From Propionibacteriaceae bacterium (GTDB taxonomy: Bacteria > Actinomycetota > Actinomycetes > Propionibacteriales > Propionibacteriaceae), in assembly GCA_031265875.1 (NCBI GenBank), contig JAISCA010000025.1, forward strand, positions 1 to 56,588: DNA of 56,588 nt. The letters run 5' to 3'. A program made the translations under genes and the position numbers. The number at the start of each line of letters is the position of its first letter. Position 1 is the stretch's first letter. Positions 43,731-53,709 of this stretch are shown here, piece after piece. Below the pieces are notes generated by a model. That model was not told the origin of the DNA and ran no database searches. It saw nothing but the letters and a program-made list of their open reading frames with translations.

Positions 43731-45058
43731 GCCCGGCCTCCTTCGGACTCGATCGGGAACAAGGCGCTGGCGGCGTACGGTAGATGCTCCCAGGCCGGGG
43801 TGGTGTAGCCGATCTCGAACTCGGACCGGAAATGACGCACGGCCGAGGTGACACAGGCCACGGCCCCCTCGGCCAAGGTGCAGAAGGTCTTGCCCGTGAT
43901 GCTGTCGCAGACACTGAGCAACTTGTCCACGTCACCGTCTTGCCCCTGGCCGGCCTCCAATTTGTGCAACAACTGGACCAGCCACCAGGTGCCCTCCCGG
44001 CAGGGGGTGCATTTGCCGCAGGACTCGTGTTTGTAGAACTCGACCCAGCGCAAGGTAGTGCGCACCACCGAGGTGGTCTCGTCGAAGACCTGCATGGCCT
44101 TGGTGCCCAACATGGTGCCGACCTGGGCCAGGCCCTCGTAATCGAGCGCGGTGTCCAAGTGCTCGGCGGTCAGGATCGGCGTCGAGGAGCCGCCCGGCGT
44201 GAAGAACTTGAGCTGGTGGCCGGCCCTGACGCCGCCGGCCAACTCCAGCAGCCGGGCCATGGTCAAACCGAGCGGGGCCTCGTACTGGCCCGGGTGGGCG
44301 ACGTGGCCGGACAGAGAATAGATGGTGAAGCCCTTCGACTTCTCCGTGCCCATGGCCGTGAACCAATCCTTGCCCCGGGCGATGATGGACGGCACCGAGG
44401 CGATCGACTCGACGTTGTTGATGACGGTGGGAGAGGCGTAGAGCCCGGCCACGGCGGGGAAGGGCGGACGCAAGCGGGGTTGGCCCCGGCGGCCCTCCAA
44501 GGAGTTGAGCAGGGCCGTCTCCTCGCCGCAGATGTAAGCCCCGGCCCCGGCGTGGACGATGACGTCGAGGTCGAAGCCGGAGCCCAGGATGTCGGAGCCG
44601 AGATAACCGGCCGCGTAGGCCTCCTCGACGGCCTGGCGGACCCGCCGGATGGGGTGCAGGACCTCGCCCCGGATGTAGATGAAAGCGGTGTGGGCGCCGA
44701 TGGCGTAAGACGAGATGATGACGCCCTCGACCAGGGTGTGGGGGCTGGCCATGAGCAAGGGGATGTCCTTGCAGGTGCCCGGCTCCGACTCGTCGCCGTT
44801 GACGACGAGGTACTTCGGGTTGGGGTTGTCCTGGGGGACGAAGCTCCACTTCAAGCCAGTCGGGAAACCAGCCCCGCCGCGACCCCGCAGCTGGGCGTCC
44901 TTGACCTCGGCCATGACGTCGGCGGGGGTCCGGCCCAAGGCCTGGCGGAGGGCGGCGTAACCGCCCTGGGCGACGTATGAGTCAAGCTTCCAGGAGCGCT
45001 CCTGGCCCCAGTTGGCGGTCAGGACGGGAACCAGCGGCTGAGTCTGGGCCAGGGTCAT
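43727..45058 (-). CDS. nuoF: NADH-quinone oxidoreductase subunit F (NADH/FMN site)
   Basis: 443 aa. The FMN/NADH-binding Gly-rich loop is RGRGGAGFPTGLKW (58-71); GAGAYICGEETALLNSLEG follows. The [4Fe-4S] N3 ligands are C347, C350, C353 and C393. It accepts hydride from NADH. Overlaps nuoE and nuoG by ATGA. Confidence 0.97.
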   Translation of the reverse strand: MTLAQTQPLVPVLTANWGQERSWKLDSYVAQGGYAALRQALGRTPADVMAEVKDAQLRGRGGAGFPTGLKWSFVPQDNPNPKYLVVNGDESEPGTCKDIPLLMASPHTLVEGVIISSYAIGAHTAFIYIRGEVLHPIRRVRQAVEEAYAAGYLGSDILGSGFDLDVIVHAGAGAYICGEETALLNSLEGRRGQPRLRPPFPAVAGLYASPTVINNVESIASVPSIIARGKDWFTAMGTEKSKGFTIYSLSGHVAHPGQYEAPLGLTMARLLELAGGVRAGHQLKFFTPGGSSTPILTAEHLDTALDYEGLAQVGTMLGTKAMQVFDETTSVVRTTLRWVEFYKHESCGKCTPCREGTWWLVQLLHKLEAGQGQDGDVDKLLSVCDSITGKTFCTLAEGAVACVTSAVRHFRSEFEIGYTTPAWEHLPYAASALFPIESEGGRA

Positions 45059-45819
45059 TTCGACGCCCCCTGACTGGTCGGGGCTGGTTCAGCCGAAGCC
45101 GTCGCAGCGGACGGCGGCGGTTGGAAGGCGTCCGCCGTCCAACCGGACTGACGGGCCAACTCGACCCCGCGCAAGGAGGACGGTCCGGCCGAGGGGCCCT
45201 CGTCCGCCAAACCGTCGGAGAAACCGGCCAGGACGCGCTCGGCCTGGCGCCACGAGGTGATGGTGGCGCCACGGGTGGACTGGACCGGGCGGTCAGCCGC
45301 CAGATCGTCCAACAGGGCCTCCGCCTGGGCCGGAGTCATGTTGTCCATGAACTCCCAGTCGACCATCATGACGGGGGCGAAGTCACAGGCCGCGTTGCAC
45401 TCCAGGCGCTCCAACGAGAAGAGACCGTCGGCGGTGGTCTGCTCCGGTTCGAGGCCGAGCTTGTCTTGGACCGCCCGCAAGACCTCGTCGCCGCCCATGA
45501 CCGCGCACAGGGCGGTGGTGCAGACGCCGATGTGGTGGCGGCCGGCCGGCCGGCGTTTGTACATGGTGTAGAAGGTGGCGACGCCGGCCACCTGAGCCGC
45601 CGTCAAACCGAGCAAGTCGGCGCAAACCTCGACGCCGCGGGACGAGACCCGGCCCTCGACCGATTGGATCAGATGCAGCATGGGCAACAGGGCCGAGCGC
45701 GGCTCCGGGTAACGGTCGGCCAACTGCCTCAGCTCGGCCAACGTCTGATCCGTGATCGGACCGTCCGGTGTGTTCTGACCGTCCGGTGCGGCCTTCGGTT
45801 CGGTCTGAGCGTCGCTCAT
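45055..45819 (-). CDS. nuoE: NADH-quinone oxidoreductase subunit E
   Basis: 254 aa from ATG 45819, preceded by GGGAGGTG and overlapping the nuoD stop (ATGA). A longer upstream frame has no start signal and overlaps nuoD. Thioredoxin-like [2Fe-2S] N1a subunit: ligands C100, C105, C141, C145. The tail beyond about 190 is a Ser/Pro/Ala-rich extension ending [11 protein letters not shown]. Confidence 0.96.
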   Translation of the reverse strand: MSDAQTEPKAAPDGQNTPDGPITDQTLAELRQLADRYPEPRSALLPMLHLIQSVEGRVSSRGVEVCADLLGLTAAQVAGVATFYTMYKRRPAGRHHIGVCTTALCAVMGGDEVLRAVQDKLGLEPEQTTADGLFSLERLECNAACDFAPVMMVDWEFMDNMTPAQAEALLDDLAADRPVQSTRGATITSWRQAERVLAGFSDGLADEGPSAGPSSLRGVELARQSGWTADAFQPPPSAATASAEPAPTSQGASK

Positions 45820-47117
45820 CGGTCGACACCTCCCAGGACTGGGTCGAGACTGGCCACCGCCACCACCACGTCCGACATCATGCCGCCCTCGCAGAGAGCC
45901 GGCACGGCCTGTAAGTGGTTGAAACCAGGATCGCGGAAATGGCAACGATACGGTCTGCTTCCGCCGTCCGAGACCAGGTGGCAGCCCAACTCGCCCTTGG
46001 GCGACTCGATGGCGCTGTAGACCTGGCCGACCGGCACCCGGAAACCCTCCGAGACGGTCTTGAAGTGATGGATCAAAGCCTCCATCGAGAGGCCCATGAT
46101 CTGCTTGACGTGGCCGAAGGAATTGCCCTGGCCGTCCGGGCCGACCGTCAACTGAGCCGGCCAAGCCAGCGTCGGATCGTCCACCATGACCGGAGCGCCC
46201 GAAGTGGCCTCCAAACGGTCGTAGCACTGCTCGACGATCTTGAGCGACTCCCACATCTCCTGCTGCCGGATCCGGAAACGGCCGTAGGCGTCGGCCGTGT
46301 CCCAGGTGATGACGTCGAAATCGTAGGTCTCGTAGTCGCAATAGGGCTGATTCTTACGCAGGTCCCAGGCGTAACCGGTGGCGCGCAGAGGCGGACCAGA
46401 CACGCCCAAGGCCATGCAGGAGGTCAGGTCGAGGCGGGCCACGTCACACATACGGCCCTTGAAGATCGGGTTCTCGTTGCAGAAGCCGGCGTACTCCGGC
46501 AGGTGCTTGTGCAACCACTCGATCAGAGAGCGCAACTGGGCCAGGCCGTTCTCGGGCAGGTCGATGGAGACACCGCCGGGGCGGATGTAGGCGTGGTTCA
46601 TGCGCGTGCCGCAGAGGGCCTCGAAGAAGTCGACGATGACCTCGCGCTCACGGAAGCCGATCGTCATGACGGTCAAGGCGCCGATCTCCATGCCGCCGGT
46701 GCCGATGGCCACCAGATGGGAGGCGATGCGGTTCAACTCCATGACCAAGACGCGCAAGACGTTGGCCCGGGCCGGAGCCTCGACCTCCAGCAGCTTCTCC
46801 ACCGCCAGGCAGTAGACGGCCTCGTTGAACATCGGGGCGACGTAGTCCATGCGGGAGACGAAGGCCGAGCCCTGGGCGTAGGTCTTGAACTCCATGTTCT
46901 TCTCGATGCCGCTGTGGAGGAAGCCGATGCCCGGACGGACCGAGGTCACCGTCTCGCCTTCCAACTCCAGCTCCAGACGTAAGACGCCATGGGTGGAGGG
47001 GTGCTGCGGGCCCATGTTGACGACGATGGTCTCATCCGCCCGCTCGGCTTGAGCGGCCGCGATCTCGGCCCAATCGCCGCCCTGGGCGATGTACGTGACG
47101 GGTGCGGGAGCGCTCAT
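45816..47117 (-). CDS. nuoD: NADH-quinone oxidoreductase subunit D
   Basis: 433 aa, hydrogenase-like subunit that with NuoB forms the quinone pocket. Signatures: [20 protein letters not shown] (with the quinone-site His), GFLHSGIEK, and the C-terminal [14 protein letters not shown] and [10 protein letters not shown]. The start overlaps the nuoC stop by one base (TGATG). Confidence 0.97.
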   Translation of the reverse strand: MSAPAPVTYIAQGGDWAEIAAAQAERADETIVVNMGPQHPSTHGVLRLELELEGETVTSVRPGIGFLHSGIEKNMEFKTYAQGSAFVSRMDYVAPMFNEAVYCLAVEKLLEVEAPARANVLRVLVMELNRIASHLVAIGTGGMEIGALTVMTIGFREREVIVDFFEALCGTRMNHAYIRPGGVSIDLPENGLAQLRSLIEWLHKHLPEYAGFCNENPIFKGRMCDVARLDLTSCMALGVSGPPLRATGYAWDLRKNQPYCDYETYDFDVITWDTADAYGRFRIRQQEMWESLKIVEQCYDRLEATSGAPVMVDDPTLAWPAQLTVGPDGQGNSFGHVKQIMGLSMEALIHHFKTVSEGFRVPVGQVYSAIESPKGELGCHLVSDGGSRPYRCHFRDPGFNHLQAVPALCEGGMMSDVVVAVASLDPVLGGVDR

Positions 47118-47794
47118 CAGTTAGACCTCCGTTGGTCCGGGGGTGGCACTTCGGCCCCTTTGAACTCGATCGGCACGCCGCCCAGCGGGTAATCCTTGCG
47201 CTGAGGATGGCCGACCCAGTCGTCCGGCATCAGGATGCGGGTGAGATGGGGATGGCCGTCGAAGACGACGCCGAACATGTCCCAGGTCTCGCGCTCGTGC
47301 CAATCCGCCATGGGATAGGTCGCGACCAGCGAAGGCAGATGGGGGTCGGACTCGGGACAGGTCGCCTCCAGGCGCAGACGGCGATTGTGGGTGATGGAGA
47401 GGAGGTGGTACACGACGTGGAACTCGGCGCCGGGCTCGTCGGGGAAATGGACGCCGGAGACCGAGACGCAGTTCTCGAAACGCAACCAGGCGTCGTCACG
47501 GCAGTGGCGGGCCAGCTGGGCCAGCAGACGGCCGGGCACGGCCACGGTCAGCTCGCCCCGATCGACCTCGAAGACGTCCTCGCCCAGCTCCGGGACCAAG
47601 GCGATCAGGCGGTCGGCCACCTCGTCGAACCAACCGCCCAGAGGCCTGGGCGAGAGACGATGACGGATGACGGGCTGGCGCAGGCCGCCGTAACCGGAGA
47701 CGGCGCCGGGCCCGGGGCCCCACATGCCCTGGCGCACCACCGTCGGGGCCGCCGGGGTGGGACGGGCCACGGCCTGGTCGGCGGGCTGGGTCAT
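47117..47794 (-). CDS. nuoC: NADH-quinone oxidoreductase subunit C
   Basis: 225 aa. ATG 47794 (MTQPADQA) overlaps the nuoB stop (ATGA) and has GGGGGAG upstream, so it is preferred over the start 18 bp earlier. The family signature [20 protein letters not shown], then [20 protein letters not shown], is intact. Confidence 0.96.
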   Translation of the reverse strand: MTQPADQAVARPTPAAPTVVRQGMWGPGPGAVSGYGGLRQPVIRHRLSPRPLGGWFDEVADRLIALVPELGEDVFEVDRGELTVAVPGRLLAQLARHCRDDAWLRFENCVSVSGVHFPDEPGAEFHVVYHLLSITHNRRLRLEATCPESDPHLPSLVATYPMADWHERETWDMFGVVFDGHPHLTRILMPDDWVGHPQRKDYPLGGVPIEFKGAEVPPPDQRRSN

Positions 47795-48348
47795 GGCGTC
47801 TCCCCCGTCCACTCCAAGGTGGTGGGAGCGGCCAGAGCGGCTCGTTCGGCCTCGTCCCGCAATTGGTCGGCGTGGCGGCCGATCGGATGGTGCATGACCG
47901 GGCCCTTACGCAACTTGAACATGGCGTCGATCAGCATGTCCGGGCGGGGCGGGCAGCCCGGTATGTAGATGTCGACCGGGACGATGTGGTCGCTGCCCTG
48001 GACGACCGCGTAATTGTTGAAAAGACCACCCGAGGAGGCGCAGGCGCCCATCGACACGACCCACTTGGGATTGGGCATCTGGTCGTAGACGGTGCGCACG
48101 ATGGGGGCCATCTTCTGCGACACCCGGCCGGACACGATCATGACGTCGGCCTGGCGGGGCGAGGCCCGGAAGACCTCCTGGCCCCAACGGCCGGCGTCGA
48201 AACGGGGAGCGCCGAAAGCCATCATCTCGATGGCGCAGCAGGCCAGACCCATGGTGGCGGGCCAGAACGAGGCCTGCCGCATCCAGCCGAAGACGCCTTC
48301 GACGGTGGTCAGCAGAATCCCGCTGGGGAGTTTGTCCTCCAAACCCAT
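47791..48348 (-). CDS. nuoB: NADH-quinone oxidoreductase subunit B
   Basis: 185 aa. Carries the terminal [4Fe-4S] N2 cluster: adjacent C37-C38 (LACCAIEMM), C103 ([10 protein letters not shown]) and C132 (PGCPPRPD). AAGGAG precedes the start. It lies 21 bp after nuoA. Confidence 0.97.
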   Translation of the reverse strand: MGLEDKLPSGILLTTVEGVFGWMRQASFWPATMGLACCAIEMMAFGAPRFDAGRWGQEVFRASPRQADVMIVSGRVSQKMAPIVRTVYDQMPNPKWVVSMGACASSGGLFNNYAVVQGSDHIVPVDIYIPGCPPRPDMLIDAMFKLRKGPVMHHPIGRHADQLRDEAERAALAAPTTLEWTGETP

Positions 48349-48369
48349 CGGCCGGTCTCCTTCCTGCCT

Positions 48370-48729
48370 TCAGTCCCAGGTCAAGCCGCCCCGACGGACG
48401 ACGTAGACGTAGGCGATGAACACGGTGACGATGAACAACACCATCTCGACTAGGGCGAACAGGCCCATCTGATGGAAAGAGACCGCCCAGGGGTAGAGGA
48501 AGACGATCTCGATGTCGAAGACGATGAAGAGCATGGCGGTGATGTAGTACTTGACCGGAATACGGCCGCCGCCGGCCGGCTGCGGAGTGGGCTCGATGCC
48601 GCACTCGTAGGCCGAGTATTTGGTGCGGTTGCGCCGGGCCGGGCCGATCACCGTCGACAGCACGATGGCGACGGCCAAGAATCCGGCCGCCAGAGCCATC
48701 AGACCGATGATCGGTATGTAGAGGCTCAT
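48370..48729 (-). CDS. nuoA: NADH-quinone oxidoreductase subunit A
   Basis: 119 aa with three membrane helices. Contains YECGIEPTPQ and KYYITAMLFIVFDIEIVFLY, both diagnostic of NuoA. First gene of the nuo operon; AGGGGGACG is the likely ribosome-binding site. Confidence 0.96.
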   Translation of the reverse strand: MSLYIPIIGLMALAAGFLAVAIVLSTVIGPARRNRTKYSAYECGIEPTPQPAGGGRIPVKYYITAMLFIVFDIEIVFLYPWAVSFHQMGLFALVEMVLFIVTVFIAYVYVVRRGGLTWD

Positions 48730-48861
48730 CGTCTCGTCCCCCTGTCCAGGATCACCTAGCGGTCGCCACTGAAAACGCTTAGGTGTCTCAGGGCGGGCGG
48801 GACTGGCATCCCCCGAACTCAGTCCACGCCTGATCGGGAAAACAAATCGTCGCCTCGACCG

Positions 48862-48889
48862 ATCCTATCGTCAAACTCCGAGGGTCAAA
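48862..48889 (-). promoter_or_regulatory. Putative nuo operon promoter
   Basis: On the minus strand -35 TTTGAC (48889-48884) and -10 TAGGAT (48867-48862) are 16 bp apart. The leader before nuoA would be ~125 nt, long enough for regulation, though no clear riboswitch or attenuator was seen in 48730-48855. Confidence 0.5.
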
Positions 48890-48924
48890 ATCGAGCGGCG
48901 GACGGGGAAGGAGGTCTAAGGCCT

Positions 48925-48992
48925 GTCACGCGAACGGAGAGTTACAACCCTTGTCCCGGCGTGTCGCCGTACTCAAGCGCTCGCTCGGCGAC
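48925..48992. repeat. Interspersed repeat R2, copy B
   Basis: 68 bp, starting GTCACGCGAACGGAGAGTTA on the plus strand. It aligns without large gaps to 55256-55323 and less well to 30621-30687. It lies between the nuo promoter and the MenJ-like gene. Confidence 0.6.
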
Positions 48993-49042
48993 GGACGGTC
49001 GGCTAGGGCAGTCACCACACGGCGCGGGCCGCCGGGTCGGGC

Positions 49043-50308
49043 TCAAGCGCTGGGGGTGAGGCGGGACAGAGTGTTGACGACGACGTCGTAGACGTCGCGC
49101 GGGGACTGGTCGGACAGGTTGGCCAACAGGCGGTGGACGAGTTGGCGGACGGCCGGGACGGGCAGGCCGTAACGAGTGGCCAGGCGCATGACGCGGGGGT
49201 GTCCGATGATGTGCCCGAAGACGGCGCCGAGACGGAAATAGCCGCCCCAGGCCCGGCCCAGGCGCACGGGATAGGCCTGCAAGGCGCGCTCGGCGGCGCC
49301 GCAGCCGAGGCCACGGCTACGGGCCTGGACGATCTGCTCGGCGGCGTAACGGCCGGACTCCAAAGCGTAGGAGACGCCCTCGCCGTTGAAGGGGTTGACC
49401 AGGCCGGCGGCGTCGCCGGCCAGCAGCAGGCCGTCGCGGTAGAGCGGTCGCCGGTTGAAGCCCATGGGCAAGGCGGCCGAACCGATCCGGCCCTGCCGGT
49501 TGGCCTCGCGGAAGCCCCACTCGGGCGGGGTGGTGTCGAGCCAGCGGCGTAAGAGATCGCGGTAGTCGACCCGGCCGAAGCCGGTCGAGGAGTCGGTCAG
49601 GCCCAGCCCGACGTTGCAGCACCCGTCGCCCAGGGGGAAGGACCAGCCGTAGCCGGGCAGGAGATGGGAGCGGCCGGGCGGGCCGTCCCACAGCTCCAGC
49701 CAGCTCTCCAGCCAGAGATCGTCCGCCCGGGGCGAGGCGTAGTAGGCCCGCACCGCCACGCCCAGGGGGCGGTCCAAGCGGCGGTCGCGGCCGGCGGCGA
49801 TGGCCAGACGGGCCGAATTGCCGTCGCAGGCCAGGGTGACGGGGGCGTGGTACTGCGTCCCGGCCTTGGTCTGGACGCCCACCACCCGGCCGGCCCGGTT
49901 CAGGACGGGAGCGGTGACGGTGACCGGCTGGACCAGGCGGGCCCCGGCCTGGACCGCGCGGTCGGCCAGCAAGGCGTCGAAATCGGCCCGGCGGCGGACC
50001 AGCCCGTAAGCCGGGAAATCGGCCAGGACGGGCCAGGGCATCAGGTAGGGGTAGGGCCGACCGGCCCAGATGCGCAAGCCGAGGTTGTGCCGCCAGCCGG
50101 CTTCCGGCCGGGTGTCGAGGCCGAGGCCGGCCAGCTCGCGCACGGCCCGAGGGGTCAGGCCGTCGCCGCAGACCTTCTCGCGCGGGAAGACGGCTTTCTC
50201 CAGCAGGAGCACGTCGAGACCGGCGCCGGCCAAGTGGACGGCGGCGGCGGAACCGGCTGGCCCCGCCCCCACCACGATGACATCGGCTGATTCGACCGGA
50301 CCGGGCAT
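49043..50308 (-). CDS. menJ: Geranylgeranyl-reductase-family flavoprotein, probable menaquinone reductase MenJ
   Basis: 421 aa FAD-dependent oxidoreductase. N-terminal Rossmann motif VVGAGPAGSAAAVHLA (GxGxxG at 13-18), CGDGLTPRAVREL, and the second FAD motif GDAAGLVNPFNGEGVSYALE are those of geranylgeranyl-reductase-like enzymes. In mycobacteria the homologue MenJ saturates one isoprene unit of menaquinone. Neighbouring menF, menG, a polyprenyl synthase and nuo support that role here; the substrate is inferred. GGAGAGGAG precedes the start. Confidence 0.85.
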   Translation of the reverse strand: MPGPVESADVIVVGAGPAGSAAAVHLAGAGLDVLLLEKAVFPREKVCGDGLTPRAVRELAGLGLDTRPEAGWRHNLGLRIWAGRPYPYLMPWPVLADFPAYGLVRRRADFDALLADRAVQAGARLVQPVTVTAPVLNRAGRVVGVQTKAGTQYHAPVTLACDGNSARLAIAAGRDRRLDRPLGVAVRAYYASPRADDLWLESWLELWDGPPGRSHLLPGYGWSFPLGDGCCNVGLGLTDSSTGFGRVDYRDLLRRWLDTTPPEWGFREANRQGRIGSAALPMGFNRRPLYRDGLLLAGDAAGLVNPFNGEGVSYALESGRYAAEQIVQARSRGLGCGAAERALQAYPVRLGRAWGGYFRLGAVFGHIIGHPRVMRLATRYGLPVPAVRQLVHRLLANLSDQSPRDVYDVVVNTLSRLTPSA

Positions 50309-50369
50309 GCGGTCTCCTCTCCTGGGGCGGGCGTCGAGCGGGCGTCGATTGGGTGGGCGTCAGTTTAGT

Positions 50370-50392
50370 CGGCCGGGTGTAGGACCCGGCCG
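50370..50392 (-). terminator. GC-rich stem-loop after menF
   Basis: A perfect 9-bp stem, CGGCCGGGT / ACCCGGCCG, has a 5-nt loop and lies 66 bp downstream of the menF stop. No U-run follows, so it would be an actinobacterial type without a tail, or simply an mRNA hairpin. Confidence 0.45.
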
Positions 50393-50457
50393 AGAGCAGC
50401 GGGAGGGGGCCAGGCTCGGAGGGAAGAGACGGACGGACGAAACGGGGCCGGGGTCGG

Positions 50458-51912
50458 TCAGGCGTCTGGGCCGAGGGCCTGGCGCATGACCTCCAACTTG
50501 GCTTCGGTCTCGGACAGTTCGGCCGCCGCCGCCGAGTCGGCCACGATGCCGCAGCCGGCGTACAACCTCAAGCTGAGCCGGTCCTCGGACAGCTGACCGC
50601 AACGCAGAGCGATACCGATGTCGCCATCGCCCCCGGCCCCGACCCAGCCGACCGGCCCGGCGTACCGCCCCCGGTCCATCCCCTCCAACTCCCGGATGGT
50701 CCGGCGGGCCTGGTCGGTCGGCGTGCCGCAGACAGCGGCCGAGGGATGGATGGCCCGGGCCAATTCGAGCACGCTGGCCGGCGTCCGGCTGACGCCGGTG
50801 ATGTCGCTGGCCAGGTGCATGACGTTGGGCAGCCGCAGCACGAAAGGGGTCTCGGGCACGTTCATGGCCGAGCAGTACGGCTCCAGCCCCCGCGCCACCG
50901 AGGCCACGGCGTACTCGTGCTCGGCCAGATCCTTGCTGGAACTGGCCAAGGCCCGGGCCAGGTCCTCGGCGTCGCCGTGGCCCAAGCGGCGGATGGTGCC
51001 GGCCAAGACCCGCGAGGTGACCAGCCCGCGGTCCCGCCGCACCAACAACTCTGGTGTGGCACCGATCAGACCGTCCACGGCGAAGACCCAGGTGTCCCGG
51101 TAGCGGTCCAGCAGGCGGCGGAGGAGCCAGGCCGGCTCGATCGGGCGTTCCGCCACAGCCAGCAGGTCGCGCGCCAGCACCACCTTGTCCAAGCCGCCGG
51201 CCCGGATCGTCGCGATGGCCTGATCGACCGCGTCCATCCAGCGTTCCGGGCTGAGCGCCCCGCCCTGGAACTGGACCAGGCCCGGTCCACTGACCGCGTC
51301 AACCTCGGTTCTGGTCGCCGGGGCGTTCTCCAGACTTTCCGTCGTACGGTTCCCCAGCCCCACCGCCGGACCGTCCCCCAGCCCTGTCATCGTACGGTTC
51401 CCCGGTCCGGTGCTCGGACCGCTCCCCGGTTCGACCACCGCCGTTCCAGATCCAGACACCACCGTCGTACCGCCCACCGCCCGACCGGCCTCGACCACCA
51501 GGTCCCAGGCCCGGCCCCAGCTGGCGCTCCAAGCGCTGTCGCCCTGACGGCCCACCACCGTCCGAGGCACCACCAACTCGACTCGGGCGCTGGAGTGGTC
51601 CGGGTCGAAGGGCGCGCTGACGAAGGCGACTGGCCCCATCCCCCGGGGCCGTTCCCGGTCGGGCTGGTCCAGCCCCGGGCCTCGGGGCGGCTCCGGCTCG
51701 GCCGGATCCAACTCCGCCAACAGCTCGGACCACCAAGTCTCGGCCTGCCCCAGATCGTCCAGGCTGACCCGGTGAGCCGGCCCCAACCCGACCAGCCCGG
51801 CCCCTCGCCTGATCCAACAGGCCGTCAGCGTCGGCTGTGACAAGCAATCGGCCAGGTCGACCCCATCTAACAATGATACTTGCAGATGACGGGGGATCGG
51901 CGACGCAGGCAC
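50458..51912 (-). CDS. menF: Isochorismate synthase MenF
   Basis: 484 aa, chorismate-binding enzyme converting chorismate to isochorismate, the first committed step of menaquinone synthesis. Core motifs: LDKVVLARD, SSSKDLAEHEYAV, HPSAAVCGTPTDQA, and GRYAGPVGWVGAGGDGDIGIAL. Menaquinone context favours MenF over a siderophore EntC. Residues 153-208 are seven 8-residue Gly/Pro/Thr units (GLGNRTTE-like), an insertion in the N-terminal lobe. Start GTG 51912 follows TATTCT (51925-51920) with 7 nt between and has no Shine-Dalgarno, so the mRNA is probably (nearly) leaderless. Confidence 0.9.
   Translation of the reverse strand: MPASPIPRHLQVSLLDGVDLADCLSQPTLTACWIRRGAGLVGLGPAHRVSLDDLGQAETWWSELLAELDPAEPEPPRGPGLDQPDRERPRGMGPVAFVSAPFDPDHSSARVELVVPRTVVGRQGDSAWSASWGRAWDLVVEAGRAVGGTTVVSGSGTAVVEPGSGPSTGPGNRTMTGLGDGPAVGLGNRTTESLENAPATRTEVDAVSGPGLVQFQGGALSPERWMDAVDQAIATIRAGGLDKVVLARDLLAVAERPIEPAWLLRRLLDRYRDTWVFAVDGLIGATPELLVRRDRGLVTSRVLAGTIRRLGHGDAEDLARALASSSKDLAEHEYAVASVARGLEPYCSAMNVPETPFVLRLPNVMHLASDITGVSRTPASVLELARAIHPSAAVCGTPTDQARRTIRELEGMDRGRYAGPVGWVGAGGDGDIGIALRCGQLSEDRLSLRLYAGCGIVADSAAAAELSETEAKLEVMRQALGPDA
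51289..51456 (-). repeat. 24-bp in-frame minisatellite in menF
   Basis: Seven 24-bp units (8 residues). The middle ones are clearest: GPGNRTMT / GLGDGPAV / GLGNRTTE / SLENAPAT; at DNA level CGTACGGTTCCCC recurs at 48 bp. Outer units are degenerate. Confidence 0.75.
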
Positions 51913-51969
51913 GAGGCACAGAATAGTCCGACGCCGCTCCGGTGTCCGCTCCGGGAATCGTAGGCGGGA

Positions 51970-53709
51970 TCAGCGCTGGGGCGGGGCGATGCGCTGGCGC
52001 GGACCGCCCTTCTTCTGGGCCTGGCGCTCCTTCTGCAAGTCGGATTGCATCTGTTGCATCTCTTCGGTGTTGAAACGACCGGACAGGGCGAACACGACGA
52101 TGCCGACGATGACGACCGAGATCCAGTGCGACCAGCCCAGCAGCATGGGGCCGGTCACCACCGCCACGATGTCGATGCCCTTGATCAGGTTGAACATCAG
52201 GCCCGGCGGCATGGCCCCGAAACCGACCTGCATCATCGGGTTGGAGTAGTCGGCCGATTTGGCGGTGACCCAGCGGACGGCCGCCAAGAGACCGGCGGCG
52301 GCGGTCAGGAAAGCGGTGGTGGCGGCCGAGGAGAAGGACGTCACGGGCTGGCCCAGACCGTGGAAGGCGGGGAAGGTCAGAACGGACCAGAGCAGGGCCA
52401 GCAGAGCCGCCACGGCGGACAGGGCGACCCTGATCTGAGGATTGGAGAAGGGCAGGCCCCGGACCAGGCCCCGGGTGCGCGTGATGACGCGCAGGCTGCC
52501 GAGCAGGGGCACGAAGGCGATCAGCAGGACCAGCGCCGAGATGAAGGGGCTGAAGGTGCGCAGGCCCAAGGCGCCGACGGCGTAAGGCACGCCCAAGCTG
52601 ACGAACCACAGGACCAGACGCTTGGGGTAGCGGTAGAGCCGCTGGACCTCGCGCCAGACCAAGGCGGCCAGGCCCCGGCCGACGCCGAAGGTCGGTCGGA
52701 CATGCCCCTTGGCCACGGCCTCGCGGGAGACCAGGATGTCGCGCATCAGACCGAAGTCCATGGCGAACATGGCCCCCTGCATGCCCGAGACCAGAGAGCC
52801 GCCGGAGACCAAGCGGGCCCGATGGATCTCGCCCAGACGCAAGGAGGCGATCAGGCCGAAGACGATCAACAAGACGCCCCCGGCGCTGGCCAGGGCGATG
52901 ACGACCAGATCCGAATGCCATTCGTCCATGTCCAGAGCGACCCAGCCGGCCGCCACGGCCGTGATGGTGGCCAGAGCCAGGAAGGCGGCCAGGCCGGACA
53001 GCCACTGCACGATCTTGATCAGCCAGGACCGGCCGAAGGTCTGCTCCAGGGCGGCGAAAGCCGTCAGACCGGCCGAGCCCAGACCCAGGGCCGCCGCCCA
53101 CTGGACGATCTGAGGCGGGTCGTACCCGGTCAAAGCGGCCAGCAAGGCGCCCAGAGCGGTGGCGCCGAGCGCGATCGCGACCAAGACGCCGATCAGGCGG
53201 CGACGCAGCAGCCGGGCCCGGCGCAAGGGCGCGTCCATCAGCCAGAAACCCTCGGCCGCCGAGGCCACGACCGGGCCGAAGATACGGGCGCAGACCAGCG
53301 TCAGGCTGAAGGCGGCGCAGAGCATGACCCAAGGCAGGAGGGTGCGGCCGACCTGACAGGTGGAGGTCTCGCAGGCGGAGGCGTTGCCCTGGGCCCGCCA
53401 GACGGCGCCGCCCAGCATGGCCAAAACGATGATGACGGAGAAGACGGCCACGTAACCGTCCTGCAGGACCTGGCTCAAGCGTTTGGTGGCCCGGCCCCGC
53501 CGCCAAGACGACATCAGGGCGTTGAGGTCGCGCTCGTCGACCGGCTCCGGGACGACCGTCAAGAGGTCGTGCCGCCAAACCGGCGCCACGAACTCGTCCA
53601 CCTGGTCGGACTGGGCGACCGGATCGGCGGGTTCGGCCGCCAGGTCGCTCAAGTCGACCTTGGACGGGACCGGCTTCCGCGACTGGGGCCGGCGTGATTT
53701 CTTGCTCAC
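51970..53709 (-). CDS. ABC transporter integral membrane subunit
   Basis: 579 aa with a ~50-residue charged cytoplasmic N-terminus (MSKKSRRPQSRKPVPSK) and about 12 hydrophobic segments. No family motif was recognised. Its start overlaps the stop of the ATPase gene (ATGA), so the two form one exporter or importer. No substrate-binding protein is nearby, which favours export or a membrane-integrity role. The C-terminus is basic (QKKGGPRQRIAPPQR). Confidence 0.75.
   Translation of the reverse strand: MSKKSRRPQSRKPVPSKVDLSDLAAEPADPVAQSDQVDEFVAPVWRHDLLTVVPEPVDERDLNALMSSWRRGRATKRLSQVLQDGYVAVFSVIIVLAMLGGAVWRAQGNASACETSTCQVGRTLLPWVMLCAAFSLTLVCARIFGPVVASAAEGFWLMDAPLRRARLLRRRLIGVLVAIALGATALGALLAALTGYDPPQIVQWAAALGLGSAGLTAFAALEQTFGRSWLIKIVQWLSGLAAFLALATITAVAAGWVALDMDEWHSDLVVIALASAGGVLLIVFGLIASLRLGEIHRARLVSGGSLVSGMQGAMFAMDFGLMRDILVSREAVAKGHVRPTFGVGRGLAALVWREVQRLYRYPKRLVLWFVSLGVPYAVGALGLRTFSPFISALVLLIAFVPLLGSLRVITRTRGLVRGLPFSNPQIRVALSAVAALLALLWSVLTFPAFHGLGQPVTSFSSAATTAFLTAAAGLLAAVRWVTAKSADYSNPMMQVGFGAMPPGLMFNLIKGIDIVAVVTGPMLLGWSHWISVVIVGIVVFALSGRFNTEEMQQMQSDLQKERQAQKKGGPRQRIAPPQR

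Noticed and set aside
45820-46341. Longer NuoE with a 174-residue N-terminal extension.
   Set aside because: The extra part is the shadow of nuoD in another frame (Arg/Gly/Pro-rich, no motif); ATG 45819 has a good Shine-Dalgarno and the operon's ATGA overlap.
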